Numbered from the stretch's first letter, positions 1 through 13,330 are shown. The stretch: 64,000 nucleotides of DNA from Polytrichum commune (GCA_950295325.1 OX485805.1:43362758-43426757), one strand, 5' to 3'. Numbers and translations are program-made. Notes: generated by a model not told the origin, from the sequence alone.

Positions 1-3000
1 GGCAAAATCCTCTCCAAGTATGTCTCAAATGCCTTCCGGCAAGCTGGTACTAGCTCCACCAATGCAGACAGTGCAGCATGTGCCACTTTATGATGCGGAT
101 CATCCAAGTGTTCAGAGAACAGTCTCATCACTCTCTCAAAGCTTTGTCCTACTTCTTGAAGTCCCTTATTCCCTTGTTGAAGTGATTTCCTGAGGAATGT
201 AAATGCTGCAACACGAGAAGACCAATCTGCACCTGGGCTCAACCCTTCCGTAAGAGCATCATTCAAGGACGTCAATCCGTCCATGTATGCGGACGCCTCT
301 CCAGAGAAATTCATACCAACAGCTGGGTAACTATCCTCTATGCTGTTCCTAAGAGTGCTTGATGACCTCACTGCGCCACTCTGTCGAAGAAGAGGCCTTT
401 GATAAGCAGGCATTACATTCGAAGTGGCTTCAGGCAGTAATCTTTCCAAATGCCCATCTAACTTTGGGATTCTTTTTGCAGACTTGATCTCATCAGAATC
501 ACCGTATATATTGCGAAGGTTGTATTTTTGTGTATTTGCCGGTACCCTCTTTGCTGTCTGTGCCTTCCCAGCAACTTCAGCCTCTCTATTCATGCCATTG
601 TAATCTCCTATTTTCCCAGAACCCAAGTCATGAAAATTGTGTATCCCGCTTACAGTTTTACTTGCGTTTCCTGAATGGTAAGAAGGCATATTAGATCCCA
701 TGAACGCCGTTGACCGCAAATTGGCAGGATATGCTGGGTCTTGAGTAGAGGGAGGCTCAACACCTGATCGCAGTGGCCAACCAGCCGTAGCTGGGTGTAT
801 CCTTGAATATGTTCCATCACCTGTTACATTCAAATTGGATTCCAGCAATTGCACATTCCTGGTGAGTGCTACTCGTACACAAATAACAGCAAACAAAAAT
901 TAATTGAGTCCGTTACAGACAAGCATGAAATATTGGTAACATTGTTCCCAAAGAGCAAGTGTGGCAAATCACCTGGCATATTTCCTCCAGTCTGGGTGAC
1001 GGGAAAGAAGGACCCCTTGTCCTCAAGGACAGCTCCTTTCAACATGGTCTCTATGGCGGTCACTTGCTGTTGACTAGCTTGTAGAACACTCTCTAAACTC
1101 CTCTCAGAAGCACTCTCTGATGACCTTTTCTGAAGCAAATTTGGTCCTGACCCTGACACCAGAGTATGGTTGTGTCCGTTGGTCATGGAGGCCGGATGTC
1201 CAGATAATGGGATTGATGACCCTGAAAATTTTGAAGAATGCCCAGGCACAGGGGCAGTTGAATGACGAAATTGGTGAGAAACACCTATGTCATTGACAGC
1301 TGCAGAGCCATATTTCTTTGGAAATCCTCCATCTTCGTCATGTATATGCTGTAGATTACAGGAACTATTTTAGATCAAATGAAAACCAAAGCATAAGAAA
1401 AAAACATTATCAAGCTAATATCCGATGTCTACTTCACAAGCATTTCCATAGATCACATAAAAGGCAACTCACCCTCTGAATGACAGGATCAAAAGTTTGA
1501 AAAAGACGGCGAGCACGATCTGGCCAGCACCTGGCAAAAACTCGATAACACTGTCTTGCAATTGAGCGTACCTGCAATCAGAAGCTCAAACCTGTCATAA
1601 TTACTTTGAGAAAAATAGTGTATCACCTCACTGAATCCAGATTGTATCAATTTCACAAGCACAACTCAGGTTTGTACATTTTTAAGTTCTAAATTTTTCA
1701 CAAACGTTGACAACTTCATGGGTTGCCCATCCATTAACTCAGTTCCTGATTTTGCTACATATTTATTATTCTCCACAACTAGTAAATCATCGATACACTG
1801 TTGAACGGACAAAGACTGAAAACACAGGAGGTTCAACATACATGGCCGAACAGAAAATTACGGATCTGCCTTAGTTTGCCACATTCAACTTTTGATACTC
1901 TTTTATGCATTGTGCCCTAAACTAAACACTTCCCGTAGAATGTGGACATTCACCATATAAAGTTACGCTGACCTACAAATAACAAAAGTATACACTGCAA
2001 AACATATTTGTACCTCACTCATTGCATCTCCACAGCAGCATTTGACAAGGTCCTCATAAAGCTCAGCAGACCGCTGCACCTCTGGAGATTCACACCACTG
2101 CTCCAAGAACAACAGCGAGTACTCACAGCACCTTTGAAGTCAATGAAAACAGCGTCAGACTTCAAAGCAAAGAACATTTTACACTCCAAGCAATCAATGA
2201 GGTAGCTCTACTTGAAGGAGGTTATATCCTTAATCCTTCCCCATTTGCAGCTTTTGAAACTATGACACTGGCTTATCGCAGGTTTGTATATCCAGATTGT
2301 CTTTATATATCCAGACTGTTTGGACTGTTTCTAGATTTTGATACTTATTTGATCTAACCATGTGCACAACCCCAATGGATTCCATGTAAATTTGTCTCTT
2401 AGTCTTGGCTGCAACTGAACAAAGATATTGTGGGGTTTGAGTTCATACTACCTTGCCCGCAATACTGCATTTCGATCATGTTTTGCCAGCTCAATCATTT
2501 TGGGAAGAATCCGGGCAACTTTGCAATGCAGAAGAATCTGCAACACACAAATCAAGTATTTTTCAGTATATGACCTGCTGTTATTAGCAAGAATATATAG
2601 TTGGATGAATTTGAAACATAGCCTATGCTAGACAGATAAACTTCACTAAAACATGAGGGATTAGACACAAGATACATCTGCAGGAGAACCCATGACTTTT
2701 TTTGACAAGTTAAATGGCACACTCATGCAGTGCATGTCACTAAATAGCAGCCAGTATGCACAGGCAATAGGACTAAGAGGCTTTCAGAATACTGACCGAT
2801 TTAATGCAGAGATCCGCTGATTCGGCAATTACAAGAACAGTGATGACCACCAACTTGAAGAGCATCTGTGTTCAACACCTTTAATCTGATAAGCATAGTT
2901 GGCTTTCAAAGTGAACCACAACCCTCACTATATCAATAAATCACAATCCTATGTAACCTAAGAAAAAAGGCTAAATTCAACCTGCATAACCCAAGAGAAG

Positions 3001-6000
3001 CAGTAAAGGTACTGAAGGACTGACCGGTAAAAAGGACTCTGCAAAGATTTCAAAGTCAGCTCCAAGCTCCTTGCATAGCAACTTCAAGAGCTGGCATGCC
3101 TGGAACCCATGAATGAAGTCAACATCCCTCCAATTTGCAACACACATACACACCCCCCAACAAGCAAGGAAACTAAGACTACAGAAATTATCCAATTAGT
3201 TTCAACTAAATTATTTTCCTAGACCCAGGGAGGTGTGGTCTAACAAACAGCAAACTACACATACGAATAGACTAAGAACTTCGTGATACAAATATTTTAC
3301 TAGGCTAGATGATTTTATAACCACTTTTATTTTCTGACACAGGATTTCTCCATCCACATAAATTGGACATTTGGGCTCATAACTTGTCTCAGGTGACAAA
3401 CCATAAATTGCATATGCTTCAACCAAATGCTACCTGCTTGACAATGCTAGAGCGTCGATCTGCGAGTTGATCACTCAGAGGATTAACTAGTTGCTTGAAG
3501 AGAAGAGTAAAGCAGCTGTACTTTATTGCTCCTGCCAATACAGATACTAAAATGTCATGAAAGGAATGGATTGGTGATAAGAAAATGTATTATAAATACA
3601 TGAAGAGAAACGCCAAGACAGTTATTTGCTTCTATGAAGTTTCTTATCTTCATTCCTCAGTGATGACTACAATGGGACAAATATCAGGTTTGAATTCCCA
3701 CCAGCAGACAAAAAGAGAAGAGTCACTCATCTTCCAATATTTCTTGAATGAAAAAAGTGTTGCAAACAACCCATAAAGAGTGAAAATAGAAGGACTAGCC
3801 TTAAGTTTTACTACTGTATTATGACCATGCTCCTTGGCTACTTGAGCTGTGCAGTATGATCTTCGTCAAACCATAAGTTCTATCTGATAACCTTCTTTTA
3901 TTACTGAGTGATCTAAGAGAAACCAAATGGAAGTTTCCTAAGAGCCCAGAGGATAATAATTACACCTGCATGAGCTTTTGGCGCACCCTGGAGAGCATTG
4001 CTAAATCAATAAGACAGTTCATGGTGTCTCCAGGACCCCAAAAAACCTTCCACACACACAAACCATTAATTTAACCTACCCTACCTAAAACCCCTCCTAA
4101 GTTGGCCGTTTACAAACCCTTGACCTCATCCACAATCAAAACAAGACTATAAAGTTGAATCTTTAAAATCCCTCCTCATAAATAGAATTTGCACCTTTTC
4201 ATACAATTCAATTCCAATAAGTGTGTCCCTCTAAAGAACTGATTTAAAAGAATGAATCAAGAAATAAAAAATAAGAAGTTGGTGTCATAGACCAATTGGA
4301 GCAAAGTCATCATCTTAAAGATCTCCATAACCTTCAAAAAGAAGTCCCTTCCAAAAAGTATACCCCAATTTTGTGTAAAAAGGAAATCAGCCCACTAACA
4401 ATTGCAAATGCAGAACTCTGACGGCATTGCTAAAAAGTCTCAGGAGGGGAAAAAAGGGCAAAGAAGGCCAAAATTCCAGAAGATTGCGAGTAGTTGACAT
4501 TTCCAAATCAACACATAACCTTAATATGTTCGTTACATTGCATGAAACATACTCCAATTCCTTACCAACCAGCATCTTAGACTGCATCTGCCCACAAAAT
4601 GTACACAACAAACATTTCACATTTATAGAACAAACTCAATTCGACTTACCTCCGGCAACCAATCCTTCAACCCTTTGCATGCCTGCCATCCTGACTGACC
4701 AGTCCTGAACTGGAGAGAGCATGCTGGCCACTTTCTCGATCTCTTTAGCAAGCTCCTTCTCAGAAAATACCCTCACTGGTTCGGCAGGCTTTTCAACCAG
4801 TATAGTATCACCTGCAAAAGCATTGGAACAACATTACACTTCTGGAATTAGCACCAATCTCAATGACCAAAGTCCAGTCATATTATGCACTCTAGAAGGC
4901 CAGAGCTTAAATGCCCGCCTCAGCCCACAGTCCATATAGACCTTTCTAAACAAGTCATTCACACCCAACCCTAGCTGATGCAATTCCAATAGGGAAGTGT
5001 ATTTGTACTGTTATAAGCTCTATCCCTGTTGGTTGATTGACCTAAAGAGAGAGCCTTAAGGTATTATAAACCACCTCCATCTTTGTTAAAGTCTCTCTCT
5101 CAGACTTTCTGACTGCTATAGAGCACCTTTTGACAACAAGAGCCCCCCATCCTGAAATGCATGGAAACTAACATCGGGGGCAACTGGGAGATGTATAAAT
5201 GGCCACAAGAAATATGGACAATTAGCCTAGTGCTATGAGGTAGAATTTTGTAACGGTGTGAGCTGAACACAAAGTGGAATCTGAAGCACAGAAGGACACA
5301 TTTTAGAGGTACCTTCGGAATTGGCTGGCTTGGACTTTGGACTGTTCCCCCTGGCATTTCCTACCAAGACCGAGCTCTTTGACTCTGTCCCAGGCCACTG
5401 ATGATTTGTCAAAGATTGTTGATTGCCACTTCGATAGTTGTTGGGAGCTCCTGAATGCCGGTTAGGTGTAATGGATTGCAGTGCTTGGTGCTTGGTATCA
5501 AAACCACTTCTCAGAGGCTCTATTTTCTCAAATCTACAGGTGATTTCCTTAAGCTGCAACAAGAAATAATACTGTCATCAAATCTCTTATTTGTCACCCG
5601 TTTTACAGAGCAGATATATAAGATTGAGTTCATACTCCTCAAAATTAAGGCACCCATACTTTTTTATAATCTGAACTTCTATATGTCAGAAACCAACAGG
5701 TAGGTACATATATTTAGCAGACAAATAAAACAAAGGACACATTCTCCTCTACATTATATAGTTCAATGTGACTTGCTCATGATGTCAACCAGAGCATAGC
5801 ATGAGATACACATATGCCAGTTTTGTCAATCTTTTTTAACTCATTCATGACAATATGGATGCTAGTACGCTGGACTTTCCTACCCAAAAGTCCATATATA
5901 CCTGGGCTGGTCGTAACTGGTGGCGCTGAAGCTCATCCCCAAACTGCTGCCCACCCTGCCTGAACATTTCCTGTTCAAAGAGGGAAAACAAATCAATGAA

Positions 6001-8423
6001 AAGTGCCACAATTCAATACCATGATACATTTGGAAGAGCTCCACAATGTAGGGAAGGTATCCAGATGCAAATTGCACAAGTCTAGGCAAAACCAAACGCA
6101 ACATTACAAACCAATGAACCATAGACCTTGTATTGATCACCTGCAACTACTGAGTGCCAATCTACTTTAAATGAGTTCCACAAAATCATTGCAAAATATT
6201 TCAGAAAAATAACACATGATTTTCATTCCTAGAGAGACTAAATCTGTTTTTTCACTAGATTTTCAAGAAATGTGTGATCAGGTCACAGGTCGGCAACTTT
6301 GCAGTGTGCACAAAATACTCCACTGATGAGTTTGTACCTCAAGACACAGCATAGCAGCTTCCCTCACATTGCTATTGGAATCTTCTAGCAGTTGTAGAAC
6401 CTGCCATTACAAACAAAAGATTCCAAACCATGAACAGAAACCGTAAGTTCCAAACAGAGATTATAGAGCAGACTGATCGCTTTCAAGAAGGCAAGTATAA
6501 GTGAGAACAACTGCAAATGCAAACGCTCCCATTTCGATATATTTAAAGCCAATTCTGTATCCTTATTGAAGAAAATTACCTCCTAGCTTCTACTGCAAAT
6601 TTCTAGAACTTAGGGTATGGAAAGAGGAATAGGCCCCTTTTTTGCCCTTCGCAGTCCCAATAACAACAGGCCTGGCACTGACGCACCACCTACCTATGAG
6701 AAATAGGAAGCACTTACTAGTATAGTTCGGAACAAGTCTTTGCCTCTTCATTCAAGTGCCTCATCCTCACTTAATGAAAACATGCAAATACTTGCTGACT
6801 TGCAAATAAGTAAATTCATATTCATATTCATATTCATGCAACCCTGGACTCTTTCAGTCTACACACAGAAATTGGTGGAGCATGACAGAACACAGAAACG
6901 CCCTGGACATGTAAGTCATACCGATGGCAAAAGCAGACGCTGAAAGGGAAGCTCTGTTGCTGTGAACAAGTTAATTGCAGACGCCGCTGTCCTCGCAAAT
7001 TCCTCTCGCACCCTCCAATTCTTATGACCCCAAGCAAAGGCACCGGCTCTTTCCACGATGGTAGTAGGTGAAGAGATCTGTTGTGAAGGTAAAAACTGGC
7101 TTAGGACAAAATTTGTGGCCAAATTGCACATGGGGTTGAGCAACGCCAGGAATGAATGCTGTTGAGTGAAAAACTGAGCTTGGAATACCACTGCTACAAT
7201 GTGCTCACTAAGAAAACAAGGACTTCCTCCTCAAGCCTCAACAATATCAAACTCAAGCAAGTTTCCATACAGTAGTATGAGGTACCCAATAAGTTGATAG
7301 CCGGGAGAGAAGGCTGCTCTGAAGCACAGCTCAGAAGATCTGAGACATACAGTACAAAATTCTATACGATACCTAGACCCCGTGGGTATTGTTGGGTTTT
7401 GTACACAGGTAAGACATCTACAAACATTACTCCAAAGGGCCACTTATTTGAATGAAAGCAATTGCACCTGCATGAGTGCGCATGGGGTTGGGCATCGCCA
7501 GAAATGAATGCTATTGATTGAAAAATTGAACTTGGAATACCACTGCTACGATGTTGTCACTAAGAAGACAAGTACTTCCTCCTCAAGCCTCAACAAGAAC
7601 AATCTCGAGCACGTGTCCATACAGCAGTATGAGGTAACCAATAAGTTGATAGCTGGGGGAAGGCTGCACTGAAGCAGAGCTCAGAAGGGCCGAGACAAAC
7701 AGTACAAGACTCTAGACGACACCTAGACCCCACAGGTATTGTTGGGGTTCGTACACAGGTAAGACATCTACGAACATTACGCCAAAGAGCCCACTAATTT
7801 GAAGGTTTTGGACCAAGTGAAAGCAACTGCACCTCCACGAGTGCCAACTCAAGCCTCGACAAGAACAATCTCAAGCACGTTTCCATGTAGTAGTATGAGG
7901 TACCTAATCAGTTGATAGTTGGGGGAAGGCTGCCCTGAAGGACAGCTCAGAGGAACAGTACAAGACTCTAGATGATACATAGACCTCATGGGTATTGTTG
8001 GATTTCGTACAAGGGTAAGACATCTACAAACGTTACTCCAAAAGGGCCACTAATTTGAAGGGTTTGGGCCAAGCGAGAGCAATTGCACACCTCCATGAGT
8101 GCCAAAAGTAGGCGACGACCTGCGTCGCGCACAGGCTGTTTGCTGTCACCTAACCGCTCCACAATAGCTGGTAACAATGCGCCAAAATGCAGCTTCAGAT
8201 GCTCCCCTGCCACAGCGGCTGCCGAAGCCAATGCCTGCAGAGCCCCTTGGCATACTTTGAAGTTGTTGTCCTTCAACAAAGACATGGAGGCATCAACCAG
8301 ACTGGCCGTTTCGCTGGACGACAAAGACTTGCGGCATTGCTCCAGCAGAGTCTGCAGCCTCTCTACACCTGCCATTCTTTCCTTTGTATCCTTGGATTGC
8401 AACTGCGCTAAGGCTTCCTCCAT
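1..8423 (-). CDS. CLASP: CLASP microtubule-associated protein, N-terminal part, 14 exons, truncated by the window edge
   Basis: Plant CLASP (cytoplasmic linker-associated protein), a TOG/HEAT-repeat protein that binds microtubules and supports cortical array organisation, division and growth. Exons read from GT/AG borders that keep frame: 8423-8091, 7077-6922, 6400-6338, 5970-5902, 5553-5313, 4811-4650, 3531-3434, 3099-3025, 2865-2797, 2537-2452, 2131-2014, 1571-1473, 1348-973, 868 to the left edge. This gives 937 complete codons of a protein that is about 1,440 residues in Arabidopsis. It begins MEEALAQLQSKDTKERM and keeps typical CLASP blocks such as LGDSKQPVRDAGRRLL, WRVREEFART and SERSLESVLQ. 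The first HEAT/TOG unit fills about residues 1-210, a second lies at about 300-525, a Ser-rich linker at about 525-830, and the next TOG starts before the edge. The exon 13/14 junction is the least certain: I used acceptor TAG at 871-869 because it keeps frame. Intron 1 is unusually repetitive. Confidence 0.96.
7129..8103. repeat. Tandem duplication inside CLASP intron 1, reaching the exon 1 splice junction
   Basis: The same sequence is present in three diverged copies. Unit 1 starts at 7129 and unit 2 at 7481, a period of 352 bp (shared start catggggttg). A shorter third copy starts near 7846 and ends at about 8103, inside exon 1. The anchor ctcaagcctc occurs at about 7230, 7582 and 7848. 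The ends of units 1 and 2 (about 7464-7480 and 7829-7845) resemble 8085-8103, which holds the exon 1 donor. The intron therefore carries decayed copies of that junction. Confidence 0.85.
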
Positions 8424-8809
8424 CGTTGTAAAAATGATAATGATGCTGATGCCTACTTATCAAACTCTGATTATTATCGAGTGTCAAGGAATTACAAAAC
8501 AAGTATTCAATGTTGCCTCCCGACGAGAAGGAACCTCCATTTTGCCCCGCCATTGCCAAATCTCCCTCCCTTTCTGTCGCCCCTCTTCTTCATGACCTCA
8601 TCATTCCCACTCCCACCATCGCACGATGCTCCCCCTCCAGGAGCGGAGAGCATCCTCTTCGACAGCTCACCACGGACCATGCCTAGAAGATGACCATCAC
8701 TTCACCACCAACACATTCCCCACACCCCAGAATCGGCCAATCTATCCCTCCCCCGGATCTCCAACCCCCGCTTCACTCAATTCCACCTCCTCTCACTCGC
8801 CAAAATTTC

Positions 8810-9545
8810 CACACTCCCGATGGCCGATGAAAATGAAAACAGCTCCTCCACACGTCAAGTTACACTCACATGCTCTCACCAAATCCACACTACCTTAACT
8901 CACCACCACTGCCCCCAGTCAATTCCGCAATGCAAGCTGCCCCAATAAGCCTCAAACCAGAACTCGACAATGTATTGAACTGGCCTGAAAACCTAGTCCC
9001 CGAGGCTCGCTCCACACCACGCAAACTCCCGATTGCCGATGCAACCACAGCTGCTACAAACACACGCTCCAAAGCCACCTCCCCGGGGCCTTACTTACCT
9101 CCTACCCCACTTCCTATTCCAATACCAGCACAACTCCTCGGAGCCTCAATCAATTCCACACCACAACCTGCTGCTGCCACCACTCGAACCTCCAGAAACC
9201 TGGAGCATCAGCAACCGATGCACATTGACTTCCTCCCGTCTCTCCCAACTTACAGCAGCAAGTCCAGCTTGCCTCACCCCAGAAACTCGTCACTGTAATA
9301 ACAGACTGGCCCGAAAACCTAGACCCGGGGCTCGCTCCCTCGCTCCACGCCCTACGTAACAATGCCGATGCAACCACAGCTGCTGCTGCTACAAGCACAC
9401 GCCCAAGCGGCCTCCTCCGACCTCACCTCCCACTACATTACCAGCACAAACTCCTAGGAGCCCCAATCAATTCCACAGCAGCACAAGCTGTGCCTGCCAC
9501 TGGAAGAAGCTCCCAGAAACCTGAGGCAATAGCAGCAGCAGGCAG
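8810..9545. repeat. Diverged tandem duplication upstream of CLASP, period about 325 bp
   Basis: Two copies align well: tggcctgaaaacctag at 8981 with tggcccgaaaacctag at 9306, then gccgatgcaaccacagctgc in both, then ccagcacaactcct versus ccagcacaaactcct, caatcaattccaca in both, and finally ccagaaacct in both. A third, weaker copy is suggested at 8812-8930 by cactcccgatggccgatg and cagtcaattccgcaatg. The copies are old, with many substitutions and indels. Confidence 0.75.
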
Positions 9546-9749
9546 TCAGTCGATGATGCGATGGCGATACGCGGAGAAAGTAAGCCAAGTTAGGTTAAGT
9601 TGTGATGGCTTAACCGAAGAGCAATTGTGCATCATGACATAGTTTTACTCCGGGAGCTGGAGAAGCTGGAGAGTGGCTACTGGTGATGATGACGACGACG
9701 ACGATCATGCTGTCACTACTGCCACCCTCCCTGTCTCCATGCTCGCGAG

Positions 9750-9786
9750 CTAGCTGTCTGTCTGTCTGCCTGCCTGCCTGCCTGCG
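9750..9786. repeat. Tetranucleotide repeat (GTCT)n/(GCCT)n
   Basis: Simple repeat gtctgtctgtctgcctgcctgcctgcc, immediately preceded by a short (gac)n run at about 9690-9705. Probably a variable microsatellite. Confidence 0.85.
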
Positions 9787-10004
9787 AGGTGTGTGCGTAG
9801 CGTAAGTATGTTGAACTTACCCCAACCCTAGAGTGGTGATGAGTGAGCCTAAAGTTGCTGGTTGCTGAGAGGGAAGAGAAAGGAGAAAGAGAAAGAAGAT
9901 GGTGGGACCCCTCCTACTTCTGGTGGGGCCCGCGCTGTCTGGTGAATGTGGCGTGGGGCCCCCTCCTCTGCGCCCTGTCTTGCCTTGCCTTGGCTTCTCA
10001 GTGA

Positions 10005-10586
10005 GGGCCAGTTCACATGAGGTCCCAAGTCCCAAGTCCCACTCATGTTAAGCTTAGCAAGTCCCAATGTGGAGGCAAAGTCCCAACTTTTGAGCCTCAA
10101 AGAGTCTGTTAAAATATGGTCAATTGTCGTTAGAGTCGGATCTTGATTATTTTATGCAGTATATTCGTTGGGTTTATCATAACATTATCAAGTAGTGTGT
10201 GTCCGTTAATGTGGACCCCGAGAATATAACCATGGGATGTCGCAAGTACTGCAGATCCAATTTGAATGTGCACTAGTTACGGCGTCTCGTGGTTATATTC
10301 TTGGGGTCCACACGAACGAACGCGTGCCCATTGTTTAATAAACGTTATGGTGTTGAGGGTGGAGTCTGACTTTTCGCTCGACCCAACTCTCAACACAAGC
10401 CCCAAGCCTCACTTCCAAAAAGGTGTTGCCATGTAGACATCCATGTCATACTTGGGGACTTAAGACTTGGAATCCCGTGTGTGCAGTGGAAAGTCCCAAC
10501 TTCCATGCTCTCAACGGCCGAGATTGCACCGATTGACCTCGAGTGAACCGGGACTTAAGACTCAGGACCCCACGTGAACCGGCCCC
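10005..10586. mobile_element. MITE-like element, about 582 bp, with GGGCC terminal inverted repeats
   Basis: The left end gggccagttcacatgaggtc pairs with the reverse complement of the right end (GGGGCCGGTTCACGTGGGGT), followed on both sides by AAGTCCC. The interior repeats the motif gggacttaagact (about 10453 and 10549) and a second foldback at 10180-10345. There is no coding capacity. I could not define the target duplication, so the superfamily is uncertain; the GGGCC ends resemble other elements in this window. Confidence 0.7.
10180..10345. repeat. Internal foldback around 10206-10320
   Basis: gtggaccccgagaatataacca (left arm, about 10210-10231) pairs with ggttatattcttggggtccac (right arm, about 10291-10311). 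It continues outward with weaker pairing through cataacattatca and the complement of ttaataaacgttatg. It could be a small MITE nested in the 10005-10586 element or that element's own hairpin. Confidence 0.7.
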
Positions 10587-11010
10587 TGAGTTTTCGTGGC
10601 GGAGCCTACTTGTCTAATGGTGGGACCCACGCGCGTTGGTGGTGGGGTCAAGGTCAGCACCACACGGTTCTTTACACTTGGATTTTCCATAAGTTTTTCA
10701 AAAAACCCAATCACCTAAGATCCAAAAAAATCCGGTTTTATTCGACTTATTACAAATAAGTTGAGATTATAGGTCAAAGGGCCCAAGGTCCGCCGGTGCC
10801 GAGTGCCAAAATAAAACGATGGTTTTTATTCGCAGAAATCGGGATATTTTTGCATTGAAACCAACAAAAACCCAAGCATGTGCCGGAACAAGTTGGGTTT
10901 TTTCCACCCTCGGGTGGGGTCCATCTGTATGGTGGTGGGGCCCACTGGCAGCAGGAGAATGTGGCGTGGGACCCCCTCGTCTACCCCGGGTGGGGCTTGG
11001 CTTTGGCTTT

Positions 11011-11693
11011 GGTTTTGGCTGGGCTTGTGCGTGAGTTTCAAACTCCGTACTAAAAAGTTGTGCATCATAAGTTAGGAAGTGTGGCTAGTTCGGCATGGCA
11101 GGGTGAGCCCGTACGGGAGACTCGGCCCGCCGCCCCCCTTCCCTCTTTTCATATATGTATATCTATACGCCTGCCCCCTCTAATAATTTGGGAATGTTAC
11201 TTTCTATGATTGGAAGTTATTTCACTCGAGTAAGTGAGTAAGAAAGAGAGAAAGAGAGGATGACGACTCCGATGTTGCCACCGACGTGAGCTATGGTGTT
11301 GCTTTACTTTCGAGTATGTATGGGTGGGTGTTGGGAGAATGAGAGGGTTCCCAAAGATTGTTGCCTCCTTTGAGCTCCCTCCTTTCACCTCCTTTGGGTG
11401 GTTTGGGGATATTGTTTCGTACGATTCGAAGTCGTTTCGCCGAAATATGTGAGTTTGTGTGGTTTTTTTTCGTCTTCTTTTTTCTTTGTCTTCCAATAAT
11501 GTCAATTGTATTGAACAAATGGGAGTTGTTAGAACGTTCGTGTTTGAGATGGAAAAATGGATGACATCTCGGTCGTCATAAAGTATTTAGGTGTTTCTCG
11601 TATCATGCACAATGTTTATCTCGCTTTGACACCTACCATACAATGATGGTGTGCCTACCTCCTTAATGCCATGCATTGTGCCGCACTATCTAT

Positions 11694-11745
<52 letters not shown>

Positions 11746-12390
11746 TTTAACGTAAAGTCATGTGGTTAAGTTTCTACACATAGGTAACAATATGTTCCTC
11801 TTGCATTCCATGTAAAAAAAAATTTATTGGATCTCAAAAGTGCTTTATATGCAAAATGCTTCAGGGCGAGATCCCATTGGGATTGGCAATGAAATATGAT
11901 GTCACCTCACTATCACCTTTTTGAAGCTAACATTCATAAAGATACAATAATGCTATACATTCTTTATTAACAAAATAACACTCCATTAACTTCTGCTAAC
12001 TCCCTAATCTATGTATAAATGTTTGGGTGGGTTGGTCCATCGTTTTTTTTCTTTGAATAGGGCATTTCTTGCATGTTTCAAGGTTTTATTGAACTAAAGG
12101 TGGCACACTTGCCCATGAGTAGCCTTGACTGAGGGTAAGAGTTTGGTGAAGGTTACCTAACATTGTTACCCTTTTTAGTTAGAAGGTGGTCTTATCAACA
12201 AGTAGGTGACTTGTTTTTGCTTTGATTCCTCGGTCTTTGGTATATAAGTATGCATCTTCTATAGAATTGTCAAGTTAGATTCATTTTCAATACCTTAATA
12301 ATGTCCAAGTGATCATAAAGTTGCCACTCTTCTTTTCACACACCTCCTAACTCTTAAAGTTACATCATTTTAAAGAGGTTCTCACTCCAT
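11011..12390. other. Intergenic stretch without a recognisable gene
   Basis: Mixed composition, turning AT-rich after about 11550. It contains the GA microsatellite at 11695. Short open frames at 11200-11560 have no recognisable content. Confidence 0.6.
11695..11741. repeat. (GA)n microsatellite
   Basis: An uninterrupted alternating ga run of roughly 23 units between tatgaa and cttattt. Confidence 0.95.
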
Positions 12391-12394
12391 CTTC

Positions 12395-13330
12395 CCATGA
12401 AAAAAGAGGACACGAGAAGTAATTTGAATAACACTTATGCATAAGTCTTGACCTTAGTCTTCCTCGTCTTGTATTATAACTAGGTTGGACCCATATCATC
12501 CCAACTTATTCCACATGTGCATGCGAATTATGAATCACTTCAATGTGAATGCCTAGGGAGTTTATGTATGGATAATAGGTACATGGAAAATGCAACGGGA
12601 ACATCATTTTCAACATTACATTTGGTACGCATTTGCATGTAACTTTTGTTTATTTAAGAAGAGGACACAAGATGCTACATTTATGCATAAGCCCTAACCT
12701 CAACTTTGCTTGCCTTTTGATACATTAGCTTGGACCCATGTTGTCCCAACCCATTCCACATGTGCATATGAATTATGAATCACTCTAACACATTCCCCCC
12801 CTCCTCACGCCCACCGTTTGCAAGCCAAGCCAACCTCCTTGCATGCCTCCTTGTTTTTGTCCATTCTTCTTAGAATGGCTGGAAACAATGGGAGGGCAGC
12901 GACCTCACCCATTATCACTTTATCGTGATACCTAGGGAGTTTATGCATGAATAATAAGCACATGGAATATGTTATGGGACCGTTGTATGCAACATTACAT
13001 TTGGCATGCATTGTATGCAATTTTATTCCATATAAAAAGAGGACACAAGATACAATTCAAATAATATTTATGCATAAGCCCTAACCTTAGTCTTCCTTGC
13101 CTTCTATTACATTAGCTTGGACCCATGTCATCCTCACCCATTGCACATGTGCATATGAAGTATGAATCGCTTTAACGTCCCACCATTTCATGGACCAAGC
13201 TGACCTCTATGCATGCCTCTTTGTTTGTGTCCATTGTTCTTAGAATATATGTAAACGATGGGAAGGCAATGACTTCACCACATGTGTGCTCCGTTGTGTA
13301 TATAATAATGTTGCATGAGTTGAATGAGAC
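12395..13330. repeat. Three-unit diverged tandem repeat
   Basis: Each unit reads gaggacac(a/g)aga, then atgcataag, ct(a)acct, ttggaccca, ccacatgtgcat, gaa(t/g)tatgaatc. The atgcataag anchors are near 12437, 12682 and 13069, so spacings are about 245 and 387 bp. Units 2 and 3 share an extra block (ccaagc, gacct, gcatgcct, gtccatt) that unit 1 lacks. No coding content is recognised. Confidence 0.8.

Larger units (their letters stand above)
8424..9800 (-). promoter_or_regulatory. CLASP upstream and leader region, C-rich on the plus strand
   Basis: The stretch before the CLASP start codon is clearly richer in C (G on the CLASP strand) than the intergenic DNA beyond it, as expected for a plant 5' leader and proximal promoter. 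I see no convincing TATA box or mapped start site. Plus-strand open frames here are Pro/Ser/Thr-rich readings of skewed DNA and do not look like genes. A leader intron is possible but cannot be shown. Confidence 0.4.
9898..11010. repeat. Dispersed direct repeat of G-rich sequence, copies about 1 kb apart
   Basis: The block at about 9898-9996 (ggtgggacccc, ggtggggccc, gaatgtggcgtgggg, ccttggct) recurs at about 10911-11010 (ggtggggtcc, ggtggggccc, gaatgtggcgtggga, gcttggct). A partial third piece is at about 10618-10650. The two main copies lie on either side of the MITE at 10005-10586. No gene is recognisable here. Confidence 0.65.

Noticed and set aside
5902-5970. Apparent frameshift in CLASP exon 4
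   Set aside because: Careful recount of the line boundary at 5940/5941 gives three A (TTT on the minus strand), and the frame is intact.
8083-9359. Several plus-strand open frames of 70-170 codons opposite CLASP exon 1 and its leader
   Set aside because: They are antisense to a well-supported exon or lie in C-rich duplicated leader DNA, and their Pro/Ser/Thr-rich translations follow base composition with no recognisable domain.
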